Of a DNA stretch of 64,000 bases, positions 36,259 through 45,466 are shown piece after piece. The stretch lies in NCBI RefSeq assembly GCF_018729255.1, contig NZ_CP076060.1:1736001-1800000 (forward strand). The letters are read 5' to 3'. Both the position numbers and the translations under genes were made by a program. The stretch's first letter is position 1; each line of letters opens with the position of its first letter. The notes beneath the pieces are model-generated. The model saw nothing but the letters and a program-made list of their open reading frames with translations, had not been told where the DNA came from and made no database searches. The DNA comes from Cupriavidus sp. EM10 (GTDB lineage: Bacteria; Pseudomonadota; Gammaproteobacteria; Burkholderiales; Burkholderiaceae).

Positions 36259-37155
36259 ATGAGCAAGCTCGGATTTATCGGATTGGGCGTCATGGGCAAG
36301 CCAATGGCGGAGCATCTGCAGGCCGGCGGCCATACCGTCTACGCCCACACGCGCAGCGGCGTGCCGCAGGAACTGCTCGACAAGGGCATGCAGCAGTGCG
36401 CCAGCGCCACTGACGTGGCCACGCAGGCCGACATCATTTTCCTGATGCTGCCCGATACGCCCGACGTGGCGCGCGTGCTGTTCGGCGACAACGGCGTGGC
36501 GGCGGGCCTGAGCCAGGGCAAGATCGTGGTGGACATGAGCTCGATCTCGCCGATCGACACCCGCGAGTTCGCCGCGAAGATCGAAAAGCTCGGCTGTGAC
36601 TACGTGGATGCGCCGGTGTCTGGCGGCGAAGTCGGCGCCAAGGCCGCCACGCTGTCGATCATGGCCGGCGGCAAGCAGGACGTGTTCGACAAGGTGCTGC
36701 CGCTGCTGCAGCTGATGGGCAAGAACATCACGCTGGTGGGCAACGTCGGCGACGGCCAGGTGGCCAAGGTGGCCAACCAGGTGATCGTGGCGCTGACCAT
36801 CGAGGCCGTCAGCGAGGCGCTGGTGCTGGCCGCCAAGGCCGGTGCCGATCCGGCGCGCGTGCGCCAGGCGCTGATGGGCGGTTTTGCCAGCTCGAAGATT
36901 CTTGAAGTCCACGGCGAACGGATGATCAAGCGCACGTTCAACCCGGGCTTCCGCATCGAACTGCATCAGAAGGATCTGAACCTGGCGCTGTCCACGGCGA
37001 AGCAGCTGGGCCTGGGCCTGCCGAATACGGCATCGACGCAGCAACTGTTCAACGTCTGCGTGGCGCAGGGCGGCGCGGGCTGGGACCACTCGGGGCTGGT
37101 CAAGGCCATCGAGCATATGTCGTCGTTCGCCATCGGCGACACGCCCAAGGGCTGA
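36259..37155 (+). CDS. garR: 2-hydroxy-3-oxopropionate (tartronate semialdehyde) reductase-like protein
   Basis: 298 residues from the ATG at 36259 (AGGAAAG upstream). The Rossmann motif GFIGLGVMGKPMAEHL opens the protein, the 3-hydroxyisobutyrate dehydrogenase-family substrate motif is DAPVSGGEVGAKAATLSIMAGG, and the catalytic lysine lies in GDGQVAKVANQ. The C-terminal helical domain (GFRIELHQKDLNLALSTAKQLG) is close to GarR. It would reduce tartronate semialdehyde made by the aldolase upstream to D-glycerate. 3-Hydroxyisobutyrate dehydrogenase is the main alternative. Its stop overlaps the start of the LysR gene. Confidence 0.85.
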   Translation: MSKLGFIGLGVMGKPMAEHLQAGGHTVYAHTRSGVPQELLDKGMQQCASATDVATQADIIFLMLPDTPDVARVLFGDNGVAAGLSQGKIVVDMSSISPIDTREFAAKIEKLGCDYVDAPVSGGEVGAKAATLSIMAGGKQDVFDKVLPLLQLMGKNITLVGNVGDGQVAKVANQVIVALTIEAVSEALVLAAKAGADPARVRQALMGGFASSKILEVHGERMIKRTFNPGFRIELHQKDLNLALSTAKQLGLGLPNTASTQQLFNVCVAQGGAGWDHSGLVKAIEHMSSFAIGDTPKG

Positions 37156-38102
37156 TGACAACGATGTCGGCCGCGCTGAATTCCGACGACCTGGCGTGCT
37201 TTGTCTGCGTGGCCAACACGCAGAGCATCTCGCGCGCCGCACTGGAACTGGGCGCGGACCAGTCGACGGTCAGCCGCCAGATCGCCCGGCTGGAGGCCGC
37301 GCTCGATACCCGCCTGTTCCATCGCAGCGGCCGTGGCGTGGTGCTGACCGAGGCCGGCACCACCTTGCTGGGCTACGCGCGACAGGTGGCCGTGACCCTG
37401 ACCGAGGCCCGCGCCGCCGTGCGGGCATCCACCGCGCAGGGGCCGACCCAGCTGGTGATCGCCGCGCAGCCGACCATCGCCAATACGGCATTTGCCGCCA
37501 TCGGCACGGCGCTCAAGGCGCGCTTTCCGGCCACGAAGATCCGTTTTGTCGAGGGCCTGGCCAATCCGGTACTGGCCTGGCTGGCCGCCGGCGACATCGA
37601 CGTGGCCCTGCTCTACCTGCCGGAACAGCAGGGCGCGCTGAAGGTTGACGTGCTGCTGGAAGAAGACCTGACGCTGGTGACACCCACGTCATGGAGCCAC
37701 CTTGGGCCCACGTTCCAGGCCCGGCGCCTGGGCGAGGTGCCGCTGATCCTGCCCAGCACATCGCACGGCCTGCGCGTGCTGGCCGAATCGCTGGCAGCGC
37801 GCGTGGGTACCACGCTGAACATGGCAATGGAATGCGATGCCTCGAATACGGTGGCGATGCGGCTGGTAGAGGATGGCTGCGGCGCGACGCTGCTGCCGTT
37901 TGCCGCCGTGGCGGATCGCGTGGCCCAGGGCCGGCTGCATTCGGCGCGACTGGTCGATCCGGTGGTGACGCGCCAGGTGGCAATGACCACGGCGCGCAAT
38001 CGGCCGGTGGTGCCCGAGTTGTGGGACATCATGCAGACAATGCGGCAGTCGGTCCGGAATATCGTGATGTCGGGGGCGTGGCCGGGGGCGCGGCTGGTTT
38101 GA
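37155..38102 (+). CDS. LysR-type regulator at the end of the acid-catabolism operon
   Basis: 315 residues from the ATG at 37155, sharing a base with the garR stop; an ATG three codons later (37164) is an alternative. The winged helix is LACFVCVANTQSISRAALELGADQSTVSRQIARLEAALDTRLFHRSGRGVVLTEAG. The effector domain resembles the CynR/NAC-type group (KIRFVEGLANPVLAWLAAGDIDVALLYLP). Its place as last gene of the set suggests local control of the Bug-Ldh-aldolase-garR operon and perhaps of the divergent TPP enzyme. A REPIN-like repeat follows. Confidence 0.88.
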   Translation: MTTMSAALNSDDLACFVCVANTQSISRAALELGADQSTVSRQIARLEAALDTRLFHRSGRGVVLTEAGTTLLGYARQVAVTLTEARAAVRASTAQGPTQLVIAAQPTIANTAFAAIGTALKARFPATKIRFVEGLANPVLAWLAAGDIDVALLYLPEQQGALKVDVLLEEDLTLVTPTSWSHLGPTFQARRLGEVPLILPSTSHGLRVLAESLAARVGTTLNMAMECDASNTVAMRLVEDGCGATLLPFAAVADRVAQGRLHSARLVDPVVTRQVAMTTARNRPVVPELWDIMQTMRQSVRNIVMSGAWPGARLV

Positions 38103-38121
38103 ATTATTTCTGGGTGGGTTA

Positions 38122-38249
38122 CTCCCCTCTCCCGCTCGCGGGAGAGGGGTTGGGGTGAGGGCCAAGCCGCTAAATCCACGACAAGTCGCAATTTGAACCT
38201 CATCGCCCTCACCCCCAACCCCTCTCCCATTGCATGGGAGAGGGGAGCA
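38122..38249. repeat. Paired CCCCTCTCCC hairpins (REPIN-like element)
   Basis: Hairpin one: CCCCTCTCCCG (38124-38134) with CGGGAGAGGGG (38139-38149). Hairpin two: CCCCTCTCCCAT (38219-38230) with ATGGGAGAGGGG (38234-38245). As at 27322-27448 the two hairpins are joined by facing GGGGTGAGGG and CCCTCACCCC segments. It lies between converging genes. Confidence 0.8.
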
Positions 38250-38271
38250 GAGACAGTGGTCGAAGGCAGCC

Positions 38272-38613
38272 TTACTGCTTCGTCGTCCCGTTCTGCAGTT
38301 CTGCCTTGGCCGTCTCGTCGGCGGCCTTCTTGGCGTCCGAGCGTTCCGACTTGGCGCTGTTCACGTCCTTCTTGTATTCGCCCTTGGCGGCCTTCTTCTC
38401 GGCCTTGTACTGGTCGTTGGCGGCCTTGCGTGCTTCGCGGCGCTCCACCAGCGGGTCCTTCGGCGGCTGGATCTGGGTCGTGACCGGCGGCGCCGCGTTG
38501 ACGGTATCGGCCGGAGCGGCCGGGGCGGTCTGGGCGATGGCGGTGACGGAGATCATGCCGGCTGCCAGGGCGCCAATCAGGGACGTGGTGCGAATGGTTC
38601 GTTGCTTGGACAT
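38272..38613 (-). CDS. Small secreted Lys/Ala-rich protein
   Basis: 113 residues from the ATG at 38613, with GAGAGG upstream. A Sec signal (TTSLIGALAAGMISVTAIAQ) is followed by a proline/alanine linker and then a highly charged helical region of K, A, E and D (DQYKAEKKAAKGEYKKDVNSA), likely a coiled coil or peptidoglycan-associated rod. There is no lipobox. Function is unknown. It is monocistronic and faces the LysR gene across the REPIN-like repeat. Confidence 0.7.
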   Translation of the reverse strand: MSKQRTIRTTSLIGALAAGMISVTAIAQTAPAAPADTVNAAPPVTTQIQPPKDPLVERREARKAANDQYKAEKKAAKGEYKKDVNSAKSERSDAKKAADETAKAELQNGTTKQ

Positions 38614-38870
38614 ATGAGACCTCTCAGGTGGTTGTTGTCGAATGCTGTTGAAAACGACGGGTGTTGTTTCCCACCGCGTGCCTAGTTTAGAAGCCACATG
38701 GTGCCCCGCGTGCCGCATTCACACATCTCCTTACAAAACCTCGCGGGCGCTGACAGACAACGCCTGACAACACCACAGTTTCTGACGATTTCTGTCACTT
38801 CTGGCGCTTGAATGAGGCCGTGACGTCGACCACACTGAACCGCATCGACTCACGTTTTGAAGGAATCGCC

Positions 38871-39356
38871 ATGCATCTCGAAGGTTCGTGCCAGTGCGGC
38901 GCCGTGCAGTTCAGCCTGGAGTCCGATTCGCCCTACCCGTACATGCACTGCCACTGCTCGATTTGCCGCAAGACGGGCGGCAGTGGCGGGTATGGCATCA
39001 ATCTCGGCGGCGATGCCCACACGCTGCGCGTGGCCGGACAGGAACACGTGGCACATTTCCATGCGGTGATCCGGGAGCCCGGCCAGCGCCCGAAGCGCTC
39101 CAAGGGATACCGTCATTTTTGCAGGCAGTGCGGCAGTCCGCTGTGGATGTGGGACCCGCGCTGGCCCGACCTGGTCCACCCGTATGCCGGGGCCATCGAT
39201 ACGCCCTTGCCCAAGCCGCCCGATGTGGTCGAGGCCGGGCTCGATTACGTAGCCCCGTGGGTCGATGTGCCGCGCGGCAAGGGGCATCGCCATGAGGGCA
39301 CCTGGCCACAGGAATCGTTGCGCGACTGGCACGCGCGGCACGGCCTGCTGAAGTAG
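38871..39356 (+). CDS. GFA-family (glutathione-dependent formaldehyde-activating-like) zinc protein
   Basis: 161 residues from the ATG at 38871, with AAGGA at 38859-38863; the open frame starts at 38808 but lacks a site there. The zinc ligands of the GFA/CENP-V family are visible: CQCGAV (Cys7, Cys9), CHCSICRKTGG (Cys27, Cys29, Cys32) and FCRQCGSPLW. The formaldehyde link is not general for the family, so only the fold is certain. It stands alone. Confidence 0.85.
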   Translation: MHLEGSCQCGAVQFSLESDSPYPYMHCHCSICRKTGGSGGYGINLGGDAHTLRVAGQEHVAHFHAVIREPGQRPKRSKGYRHFCRQCGSPLWMWDPRWPDLVHPYAGAIDTPLPKPPDVVEAGLDYVAPWVDVPRGKGHRHEGTWPQESLRDWHARHGLLK

Positions 39357-39485
39357 CCCCCGACCAGCCGGGAACCCGCGCAAGGGTTATCGGACGGCCC
39401 CCGACAGGGCCTTGCCAGCGCGCCGACATACAGCGCGCAAGTGGCGCCCTATGCTCCAGATAATCAAGGCATCTCGGAGCCCGCC

Positions 39486-40823
39486 ATGCGCGAATATCGC
39501 CCATTCCTGATCTATCCGGTGGCCTCGCTGTTCGCGATCGTGGCGGTGACGCTGCTGGTCGGTTGCGGCGAGTCGGCCAAGCTTCCTGAAACGGCCGGCA
39601 TCGGCCCTACGCCGCAGTTGCCCGCGCCGCAGAAGTCGATGATCCCGACCATCCATATCGCCCCGGCCGAAGGCTGGAAGGACGGCAAGATGCCCGTCGC
39701 AGCCGATGGCCTGCGCGTGGCCGCGTTCGCGGACAAGCTCGACCACCCGCGCTGGGTCTATGTGCTGCCCAATGGCGATGTGCTGGTGGCCGAAACCAAT
39801 GCCCCGCCCAAGCCCGACGACAACAAGGGCATCCGGGGCTGGGTCCAGAAGAAGACCCAGGAGCGCGCTGGCGCGGCGACGCCCAGCGCCAACCGCATCA
39901 CGCTGCTGCGCGATACCAATGGCGATGGCGTGGCCGACCAGAGATCGGTGTTTCTTCAAAATCTGAATTCACCATTCGGCATGGTGCTGGTCGGCAACGA
40001 CTTCTATGTCGCCGATACCGACGCCGTGCTGCGTTTCCCGTACACGCCGGGCCAGCCTACGATCACGGCTCCCGCCCAGAAGCTGGTGGACCTGCCCGCC
40101 GGGCCGATCAACCACCACTGGACCAAGAACATCATCGCCAGCCCCGATGGCAGCAAGCTGTATGTCACGGTGGGGTCGAACAGCAATGCGGGCGAAAACG
40201 GCATCGAAAAGGAAGCCGGACGCGCGGCCATCTGGGAAGTCGACCGGCAGACCGGCCAGCATCGTATTTTCGCCAGCGGCCTGCGCAATCCGAACGGCAT
40301 GGCGTGGGAGCCGACCACCAAGGCGCTCTGGACATCGGTCAACGAGCGCGATGAAATCGGCAGCGACCTGGTGCCCGACTACATCACGTCGGTGCGCGAC
40401 GGCGGATTCTATGGCTGGCCGTTCAGCTACTACGGCCAGCATGTGGATGATCGCGTGAAGCCGGCCGCGCCGGACATGGTGGCCAAGGCCATCGTGCCCG
40501 ACTATGCGGTGGGCGCGCACACGGCCTCGCTGGGCATGACGGGCGCCTCGGGCAACAGCCTGCTGCCGCAATTTCACGACGGCATGTTCGTCAGCCAGCA
40601 TGGATCGTGGAACCGCAAGCCGCTGGCGGGCTACAAGGTCATCTTCGTGCCGTTCGACCAGGGCAAGCCCCGTGGCGCCCCATTCGACGTGCTGACTGGC
40701 TTCGTCGATCAGGACGGCAAGGCACAGGGCCGCCCGGTGGGCGTGGCGGTCGACAAGACCGGCGGACTGCTGGTGGCCGACGACGTGGGCAATGTGGTCT
40801 GGCGCGTGAGCGGGGCCCGCTGA
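39486..40823 (+). CDS. Sorbosone-dehydrogenase-like (PQQ-type beta-propeller) lipoprotein
   Basis: 445 residues from the ATG at 39486 (CGGAG upstream). A lipoprotein signal ends in VTLLVGC, so the protein is membrane-anchored in the periplasm. The remainder is a six-bladed beta-propeller of the soluble glucose/sorbosone dehydrogenase type ([85 protein letters not shown]). The family oxidises sugars using PQQ. Whether this member binds PQQ cannot be told from the sequence. It converges on the porin pair with a 13-base gap. Confidence 0.85.
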   Translation: MREYRPFLIYPVASLFAIVAVTLLVGCGESAKLPETAGIGPTPQLPAPQKSMIPTIHIAPAEGWKDGKMPVAADGLRVAAFADKLDHPRWVYVLPNGDVLVAETNAPPKPDDNKGIRGWVQKKTQERAGAATPSANRITLLRDTNGDGVADQRSVFLQNLNSPFGMVLVGNDFYVADTDAVLRFPYTPGQPTITAPAQKLVDLPAGPINHHWTKNIIASPDGSKLYVTVGSNSNAGENGIEKEAGRAAIWEVDRQTGQHRIFASGLRNPNGMAWEPTTKALWTSVNERDEIGSDLVPDYITSVRDGGFYGWPFSYYGQHVDDRVKPAAPDMVAKAIVPDYAVGAHTASLGMTGASGNSLLPQFHDGMFVSQHGSWNRKPLAGYKVIFVPFDQGKPRGAPFDVLTGFVDQDGKAQGRPVGVAVDKTGGLLVADDVGNVVWRVSGAR

Positions 40824-40836
40824 TTCGTCGAACCAA

Positions 40837-41883
40837 TCAGAACCGGTGCTGCAGGCCCGCCAGAACGCCGACCTGATTGCCGCCAAAGCCGGCGACATCG
40901 CGCGACACGCTCACGGCCTGGCCATTGCGCGCCCGGGCATATGCGGCCGACACATACGCCAGCGTGCGTTTCGAGAAGCTGTACTGGGCGCGCAGCGACA
41001 CCATGACCGGGTCGGCGTTGGTGTCGCCCTTGATGTTCTGCTTGTAGACCGCGCCGTATAGCGCGAAGGCGGGGGTGAAGTCATAGGCGGCGCCTACCCA
41101 GTACATGTCACTCAGTTGCTTGGGGGCCGTCGTGGCAAAGATTTTGCGGTAATTGCGATAGCCGGCGTAGAGGGTCAGCGCGCCAAAGTCGTAGTTGGCG
41201 CCGGCGTGGATGCCCTGGACATAGTCGGTCGGGTCTCCCGCTGCCCCATGGACGCGGTCCCACGCGACCACCGCCGCGAATCCGCCGGCCGAGTAGCCCG
41301 CCGCTACATCGTATTTCAACGAAGATCTGAAGCTCCCCGGTTCCTCGCCGAAGCCCAGCGTGCCGCCGACTTTGACGGGCCCGAACTGGCCGTCATAGCG
41401 CACCACATTGGATGAGCGCACGAACATGCTGTCCTGCCGGTTGCCGGAGCCGGTCGAGGACATCGCCCAGGAGTAGTTCTGCGCGTAGTCCATGGGGTCG
41501 AATGGCGCCATGAAGTCGAATGTCGTGGAATAGTCCGCGCCCATCCGGAGGCTGCCCAGCGTTTCGTGCTGCATGCCGACCCACGCGCGCCGGTTGAACA
41601 GGGGCCGGTTGCCGTAGAACTGTCCGGTATCGGCATCGAAGCCCGACTCCAGCCGGAAGATGGCCGTCAGGCCGTTGCCGAGCGACTCGGCGCCGCGCAA
41701 GCCCCAGCGCGAGATATTCTTGCCACCCGAAATCAGTCCCACTGTCGATTTGCCGTCGGGACCGGCGTTGCTGACGTACTCGACGCCGACGTCGAGCAGC
41801 CCATAGAGCGTGATGCCAGACTGCGCATCCGCTGCACCCGAGACCAGGCCGCTTGCGGCCAGTACCATCGCCTTGCGTTTCAT
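40837..41883 (-). CDS. Gram-negative porin, tandem copy 1
   Basis: 348 residues from the ATG at 41883, with AGGAGG at a good distance. A signal peptide ends GAADAQ, then SGITLYGLLDVGVEYVSN, ISRWGLRGAESLGNGLTAIFRLESG and a terminal GLQHRF. It is closely similar along its length to the porin just upstream (shared stretch PKQLSDMYWVGAAYDFTPAF against AKQLSDMYWVGAAYDFTPAF), so the two arose by tandem duplication. Both lie divergently from a TctDE-like two-component system, which regulates a carboxylate porin in Pseudomonas. That makes acid uptake a plausible role. Confidence 0.92.
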   Translation of the reverse strand: MKRKAMVLAASGLVSGAADAQSGITLYGLLDVGVEYVSNAGPDGKSTVGLISGGKNISRWGLRGAESLGNGLTAIFRLESGFDADTGQFYGNRPLFNRRAWVGMQHETLGSLRMGADYSTTFDFMAPFDPMDYAQNYSWAMSSTGSGNRQDSMFVRSSNVVRYDGQFGPVKVGGTLGFGEEPGSFRSSLKYDVAAGYSAGGFAAVVAWDRVHGAAGDPTDYVQGIHAGANYDFGALTLYAGYRNYRKIFATTAPKQLSDMYWVGAAYDFTPAFALYGAVYKQNIKGDTNADPVMVSLRAQYSFSKRTLAYVSAAYARARNGQAVSVSRDVAGFGGNQVGVLAGLQHRF

Positions 41884-42020
41884 GCCAGACCTCCTTTCAC
41901 GTTCCTCTTTGGACGTAAAGCGTCTGGCCGGGTGCCGGCATGACGGCGCGCTTTCGCATGCCTGTTTGATCCACGGCATGCGCAGCTCAGTTCAGCGGCG
42001 CAATGCGGCATCCGGAAATG

Positions 42021-42054
42021 AAAAACCGGCGGCGCGAGCCCCTCGCACCGCCGG
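42021..42054 (-). terminator. Rho-independent terminator after porin copy 2
   Basis: Thirteen-base arms 42026-42038 and 42042-42054 pair with one mismatch over a three-base loop. On the minus strand the stem is followed by TTTTT (42025-42021). It separates the two porin genes, so the downstream copy probably has its own promoter. Confidence 0.85.
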
Positions 42055-42088
42055 AAGGCCACCCACCACGGCAGCCTGAAAACAACGA

Positions 42089-43152
42089 TCAGAAGCGGTG
42101 CTGCAGGCCCGCCGTCACACCGACCTGATTGTTGGCATAGCCAACGAAATCGCGCGAGACACTCACGGTCTGACCGTTGCGCGCCTTGGCGTACGCTGCG
42201 GACAGGTACGCTGAGGTGCGTTTGGAAAGATTGTATTGGGCGCGCATCGAGATCATGATCGGATCGCCGTCGGTGTCGCCCTTGATGTTCTGCTTGTAGA
42301 CCGCGCCGTACAGCGTGAAGGCCGGCGTGAAGTCGTACGCGGCGCCCACCCAGTACATGTCGCTCAGTTGCTTGGCGGCCGTCGTGGTGAACGTCTTGCG
42401 GTAATTGCGATAGCCGGCGTAGACCGACAGCGGGCCAAAGTCATAGCTGGCGCCGGCGTGGATACCCTGGATGTAGTCGGTGCTGTCGGCCGGCGTGGTG
42501 CTGGCGCCCGCCCCATCTGGCGATCCCATGTCACGGCCGCCGCGAAGTTGCCGGCGTTGTAGCCCAGGCCCAGATCGTATTTCGACGAACTCTTGTAGCT
42601 GCCCGGCACTTCGCCGAACGCCATCGTGCCGCCCACCTTGATCGGACCAAACTGGCCGTCGTAGCGCACGATATTGGTAGAACGCGAGAACATGCCGTCC
42701 TTGCGGCCGCCCGAGGCCGTCGACGAGGTAGCCCACGAGTAGTTCGGCGCGTAGCCCATCGGGTCGAACGGCAGCATGAAGTCATAGGTCGTGGTGAAGT
42801 CACGGCCCATGCGGAGGCTGCCCAGGTTCTTGTCCTGCAGACCCACCCAGGCGCGGCGGTCGAACAGCGTGTTGTCGGTGTCCAGCTTGCCGGTGTCGAC
42901 GGCGATGCCCGATTCCAGCGTGAAGATGGCCTTCAGGCCGCCGCCCAGGTCCTCGGTGCCGCGCAGGCCCCAGCGCGACGTGTTCTTGCCGCCCGAGGTC
43001 ATTTTCACCACCGAATTGCCGTTGGCGCTGGCATGGTTCACGTACTCGATGCCCGAATCGACCAGGCCGTACAGCGTCACGCTGGATTGCGCCACGGCGC
43101 CGCCAGATACCACGCAACCCAACGCGGCCAGGGCTACTGCCTTCCGTTTCAT
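42089..43152 (-). CDS. Gram-negative porin, tandem copy 2 (frame break)
   Basis: About 354 residues from the ATG at 43152 (AAAGGAG upstream). A signal peptide ends GGAVAQ, then SSVTLYGLVDSGIEYVNH, SRWGLRGTEDLGGGLKAIFTLESG and a terminal GLQHRF. The C run 42511-42514 breaks the frame. One more base gives WDRQMGAGASTTPADSTDY and the frame continues to the stop at 42089. It is the paralogue of the porin downstream. It ends at a strong terminator and starts 201 bases from the divergent response-regulator gene. Confidence 0.92.
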
Positions 43153-43211
43153 CCTCAGTCTCCTTTGTTGTTCTGGTTTGTGTTGAACGGAGCGGATGGT
43201 ATGGGGGCTCA

Positions 43212-43233
43212 CTTTCAGTTCGCTTTCGAAGCG
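43212..43233. promoter_or_regulatory. Candidate response-regulator site between porins and two-component genes
   Basis: CTTTCAGTTCG (43212-43222) and CTTTCGAAGCG (43223-43233) are adjacent 11-mers sharing CTTTC, and the second contains the palindrome CGCTTTCGAAGCG (43221-43233). The 11-base repeat spacing suits an OmpR-family regulator. It is in the shared control region of the porin and regulator genes. Confidence 0.35.
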
Positions 43234-43353
43234 CTTGCGATTTTTGCCGTGGGGCATGCACCACGATTGGGAGTTTCCCCATCTAGGCACCGGCGCCGGT
43301 AACGGGTATCACTCCAGCGCGATATCCGTAGACCCCCTGTTGCCGTAGCCCCC

Positions 43354-44055
43354 ATGCGTATCCTGCTTGCCGAAGACAACCTGAAACTGGCCGCCTCCCT
43401 GACGGAATCGCTGAGCCAGAGCGGATTCACGGTCGACTGCATGCATGACGGGGCCAGCGCCGACCACCTGTTGACCACGCAAGACTACGCACTGGCCATC
43501 CTGGACATCGGCATGCCCCGCGTGGACGGCCTGGAAGTGCTGCGCCGCCTGCGCTCGCGCCGCAATCCGCTGCCGGTGCTGATCCTGACCGCCCACGGAT
43601 CGGTGGAAGACCGCGTGCGCGGCCTGAACCTGGGCGCCGACGATTACCTGGCCAAGCCCTTCGCACTGACCGAACTCGAAGCCCGCGCCCGCGCGCTGAT
43701 CCGGCGCAGCCATGGCCATGACCGCACCGAACTGTCATGCGGCCCCCTGCACTACGACAGCGTCAGCCGTGCGTTCACGCTGAAAGGTGAACTCCTGCAG
43801 CTGACCGGCCGCGAACGCGCGGTTCTGGAGATTCTGCTATTGCGCGATGGCCGCGCGGTCAACAAGGCGGCCCTGTCCGAGAAAATCTTCGGCATCGACG
43901 AGTCGGTCAACGCCGACGCCATCGAAATCTACGTGTACCGCCTGCGCAAGAAGCTAGAAGGCTCAGGCGTCAGCATCGTCACGCTGCGCGGCCTGGGATA
44001 CCTGCTCGAAGCGCAGGACAACGCTGCGGTGGCCGGCGCGAGCGCGCGCGCATGA
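43354..44055 (+). CDS. OmpR-family response regulator, TctD-like
   Basis: 233 residues from the ATG at 43354. The receiver domain has the acidic pair Asp8 with Glu7, the phospho-acceptor Asp51 (LAILDIGMP) and the conserved Lys in YLAKPF. The C-terminal winged helix (LTGRERAVLEILLLRDGRAVNKAALSEKIFG, IEIYVYRLRKKLEGSGVSIVTLRGLGYLL) is of the OmpR/PhoB type. It overlaps the kinase gene by four bases. With a 2CSK-type kinase partner and divergent porins, TctD-like control of carboxylate uptake is the best inference. Confidence 0.92.
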   Translation: MRILLAEDNLKLAASLTESLSQSGFTVDCMHDGASADHLLTTQDYALAILDIGMPRVDGLEVLRRLRSRRNPLPVLILTAHGSVEDRVRGLNLGADDYLAKPFALTELEARARALIRRSHGHDRTELSCGPLHYDSVSRAFTLKGELLQLTGRERAVLEILLLRDGRAVNKAALSEKIFGIDESVNADAIEIYVYRLRKKLEGSGVSIVTLRGLGYLLEAQDNAAVAGASARA

Positions 44056-45446
44056 AGACCGGCAGCCTGCGGCTGCAACTGACGCTCTGGTTGCTGTTAC
44101 CCCTGCTGGGGCTGCTGGCGCTCGACGCGTGGCTGACGGACCGGCGCGCCATGGCCGCCGCCCATCAGGCCTTCGACCGCACCCTGGCCGCTTCGCTGAA
44201 GGCCATGCGCGAAGGCGTGAAGCTGCGCGACGGCCGCGTGGAGGTGGAAGTGCCATACCTGGCGCTGGAAGTCTTCGATGCCGAGGCGGGATCACGCGTT
44301 TACTACAAGATCCGCGACGAACACGGCACCACGATCACCGGCTATGACGACTTGCCGATGCCGCCCGGTCCGGCGGGTTCGCTGTATCGCACGCAGTTTT
44401 ACGATGCCGAATTCCGCGACACGCCCGTCCGCATGGCTGCGATGGCGCTGCCGCTGCACGATGTGCGCTCGGCGCGCACGCAGATGGTCTGGGTGCTGGT
44501 GGCCGAGTCCACCGAGCCACGCGAGCACCTGGCCAACGAGATCCTGATCGGGTCGTTGCTGCAGGAATTGATGCTGGTCAGCCTGGCGCTGGTGATCGTC
44601 TGGTTTGGCGTGCGACGCGGCCTGCGGCCGCTGCAGCGCCTGTCCGATACCGTGGCCGCACGCGGGCCCGATGACCTGGAGCCCATCGCCGAACCCACGC
44701 TGCCGGTGGAAATCCGGCCGCTGGTGACCGCCGTGAACCAGTACGTGGCGCGGCTGCACCGCATGGTGCAGGGGCGCAAGCGCTTCTTTGCCGATGCCGC
44801 CCACCAGTTGAAAACGCCGCTGGCGGTGATCCAGGCCGAATCCGAACTGGCGCTGCGCGAAACCGATCTGGACGGCGTGCGCAGGCATGTGGCGCGGCTC
44901 AATGGATCGGTCCGGCAGGCAGCGAAGGAAGTGGCGCAATTGCTATCGCTGTCGCGGCTCGAAACCGACAGCGGCTACACGCCAACGCTGCGCGCGCTGC
45001 GCCTGGGCCCGCTCGCGCAACAGGTGGCGCTGGACTGGGCGCCGCTGGCCCGCCAGCAGGGCGTCGACCTGGGCTTCGATGGCGGCGTCGATCCTGGCAT
45101 CGCCACCGAGATCGCCGGCCAGCCGGAACTGCTGCAGGAACTGATCGGCAATCTGATCGACAACGCCGTGCGCTATGCGGGCGCCGGTGCCATCGTGACG
45201 GTGCGCGTTGCCGGACGCAGGCTGCTGGTGGAAGACAACGGCCCCGGCGTGGCGCCATTCGAGCGCGAATCGGTCTTCAAGCGCTTCTATCGCGGCGAAG
45301 CCAGCGCCAGCCGCGAAGGCAGCGGCCTGGGCCTGTCCATCGTCCGCGAAATCGCCCGGCTGCACGGCGCCACTGTCGCGTTGGCGGATACACCGGGTGG
45401 CGGGCTGACGGTGGGGGTGGCGTTTCCGGGTACCGAGGTGGCGTGA
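44052..45446 (+). CDS. Sensor histidine kinase, TctE-like
   Basis: 464 residues from the ATG at 44052, overlapping the regulator gene. The first helix (LTLWLLLPLLGLLALDAWL) and a second at about residues 170-190 enclose a periplasmic 2CSK_N/TctE-type sensor domain (LEVFDAEAGSRVYYKIRDE). HisKA carries His251 in FFADAAHQLKTPLAVIQ, and the ATPase domain shows N (ELIGNLIDNAVRYAG), G1 (VEDNGPGVAP) and G2 (SGLGLSIVREI) boxes. TctE kinases sense tri- or dicarboxylates, but the ligand here is unknown. It converges on a MarR gene 20 bases away. Confidence 0.92.
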   Translation: MKTGSLRLQLTLWLLLPLLGLLALDAWLTDRRAMAAAHQAFDRTLAASLKAMREGVKLRDGRVEVEVPYLALEVFDAEAGSRVYYKIRDEHGTTITGYDDLPMPPGPAGSLYRTQFYDAEFRDTPVRMAAMALPLHDVRSARTQMVWVLVAESTEPREHLANEILIGSLLQELMLVSLALVIVWFGVRRGLRPLQRLSDTVAARGPDDLEPIAEPTLPVEIRPLVTAVNQYVARLHRMVQGRKRFFADAAHQLKTPLAVIQAESELALRETDLDGVRRHVARLNGSVRQAAKEVAQLLSLSRLETDSGYTPTLRALRLGPLAQQVALDWAPLARQQGVDLGFDGGVDPGIATEIAGQPELLQELIGNLIDNAVRYAGAGAIVTVRVAGRRLLVEDNGPGVAPFERESVFKRFYRGEASASREGSGLGLSIVREIARLHGATVALADTPGGGLTVGVAFPGTEVA

Positions 45447-45466
45447 AACATGCGTCGCTATCCCCG

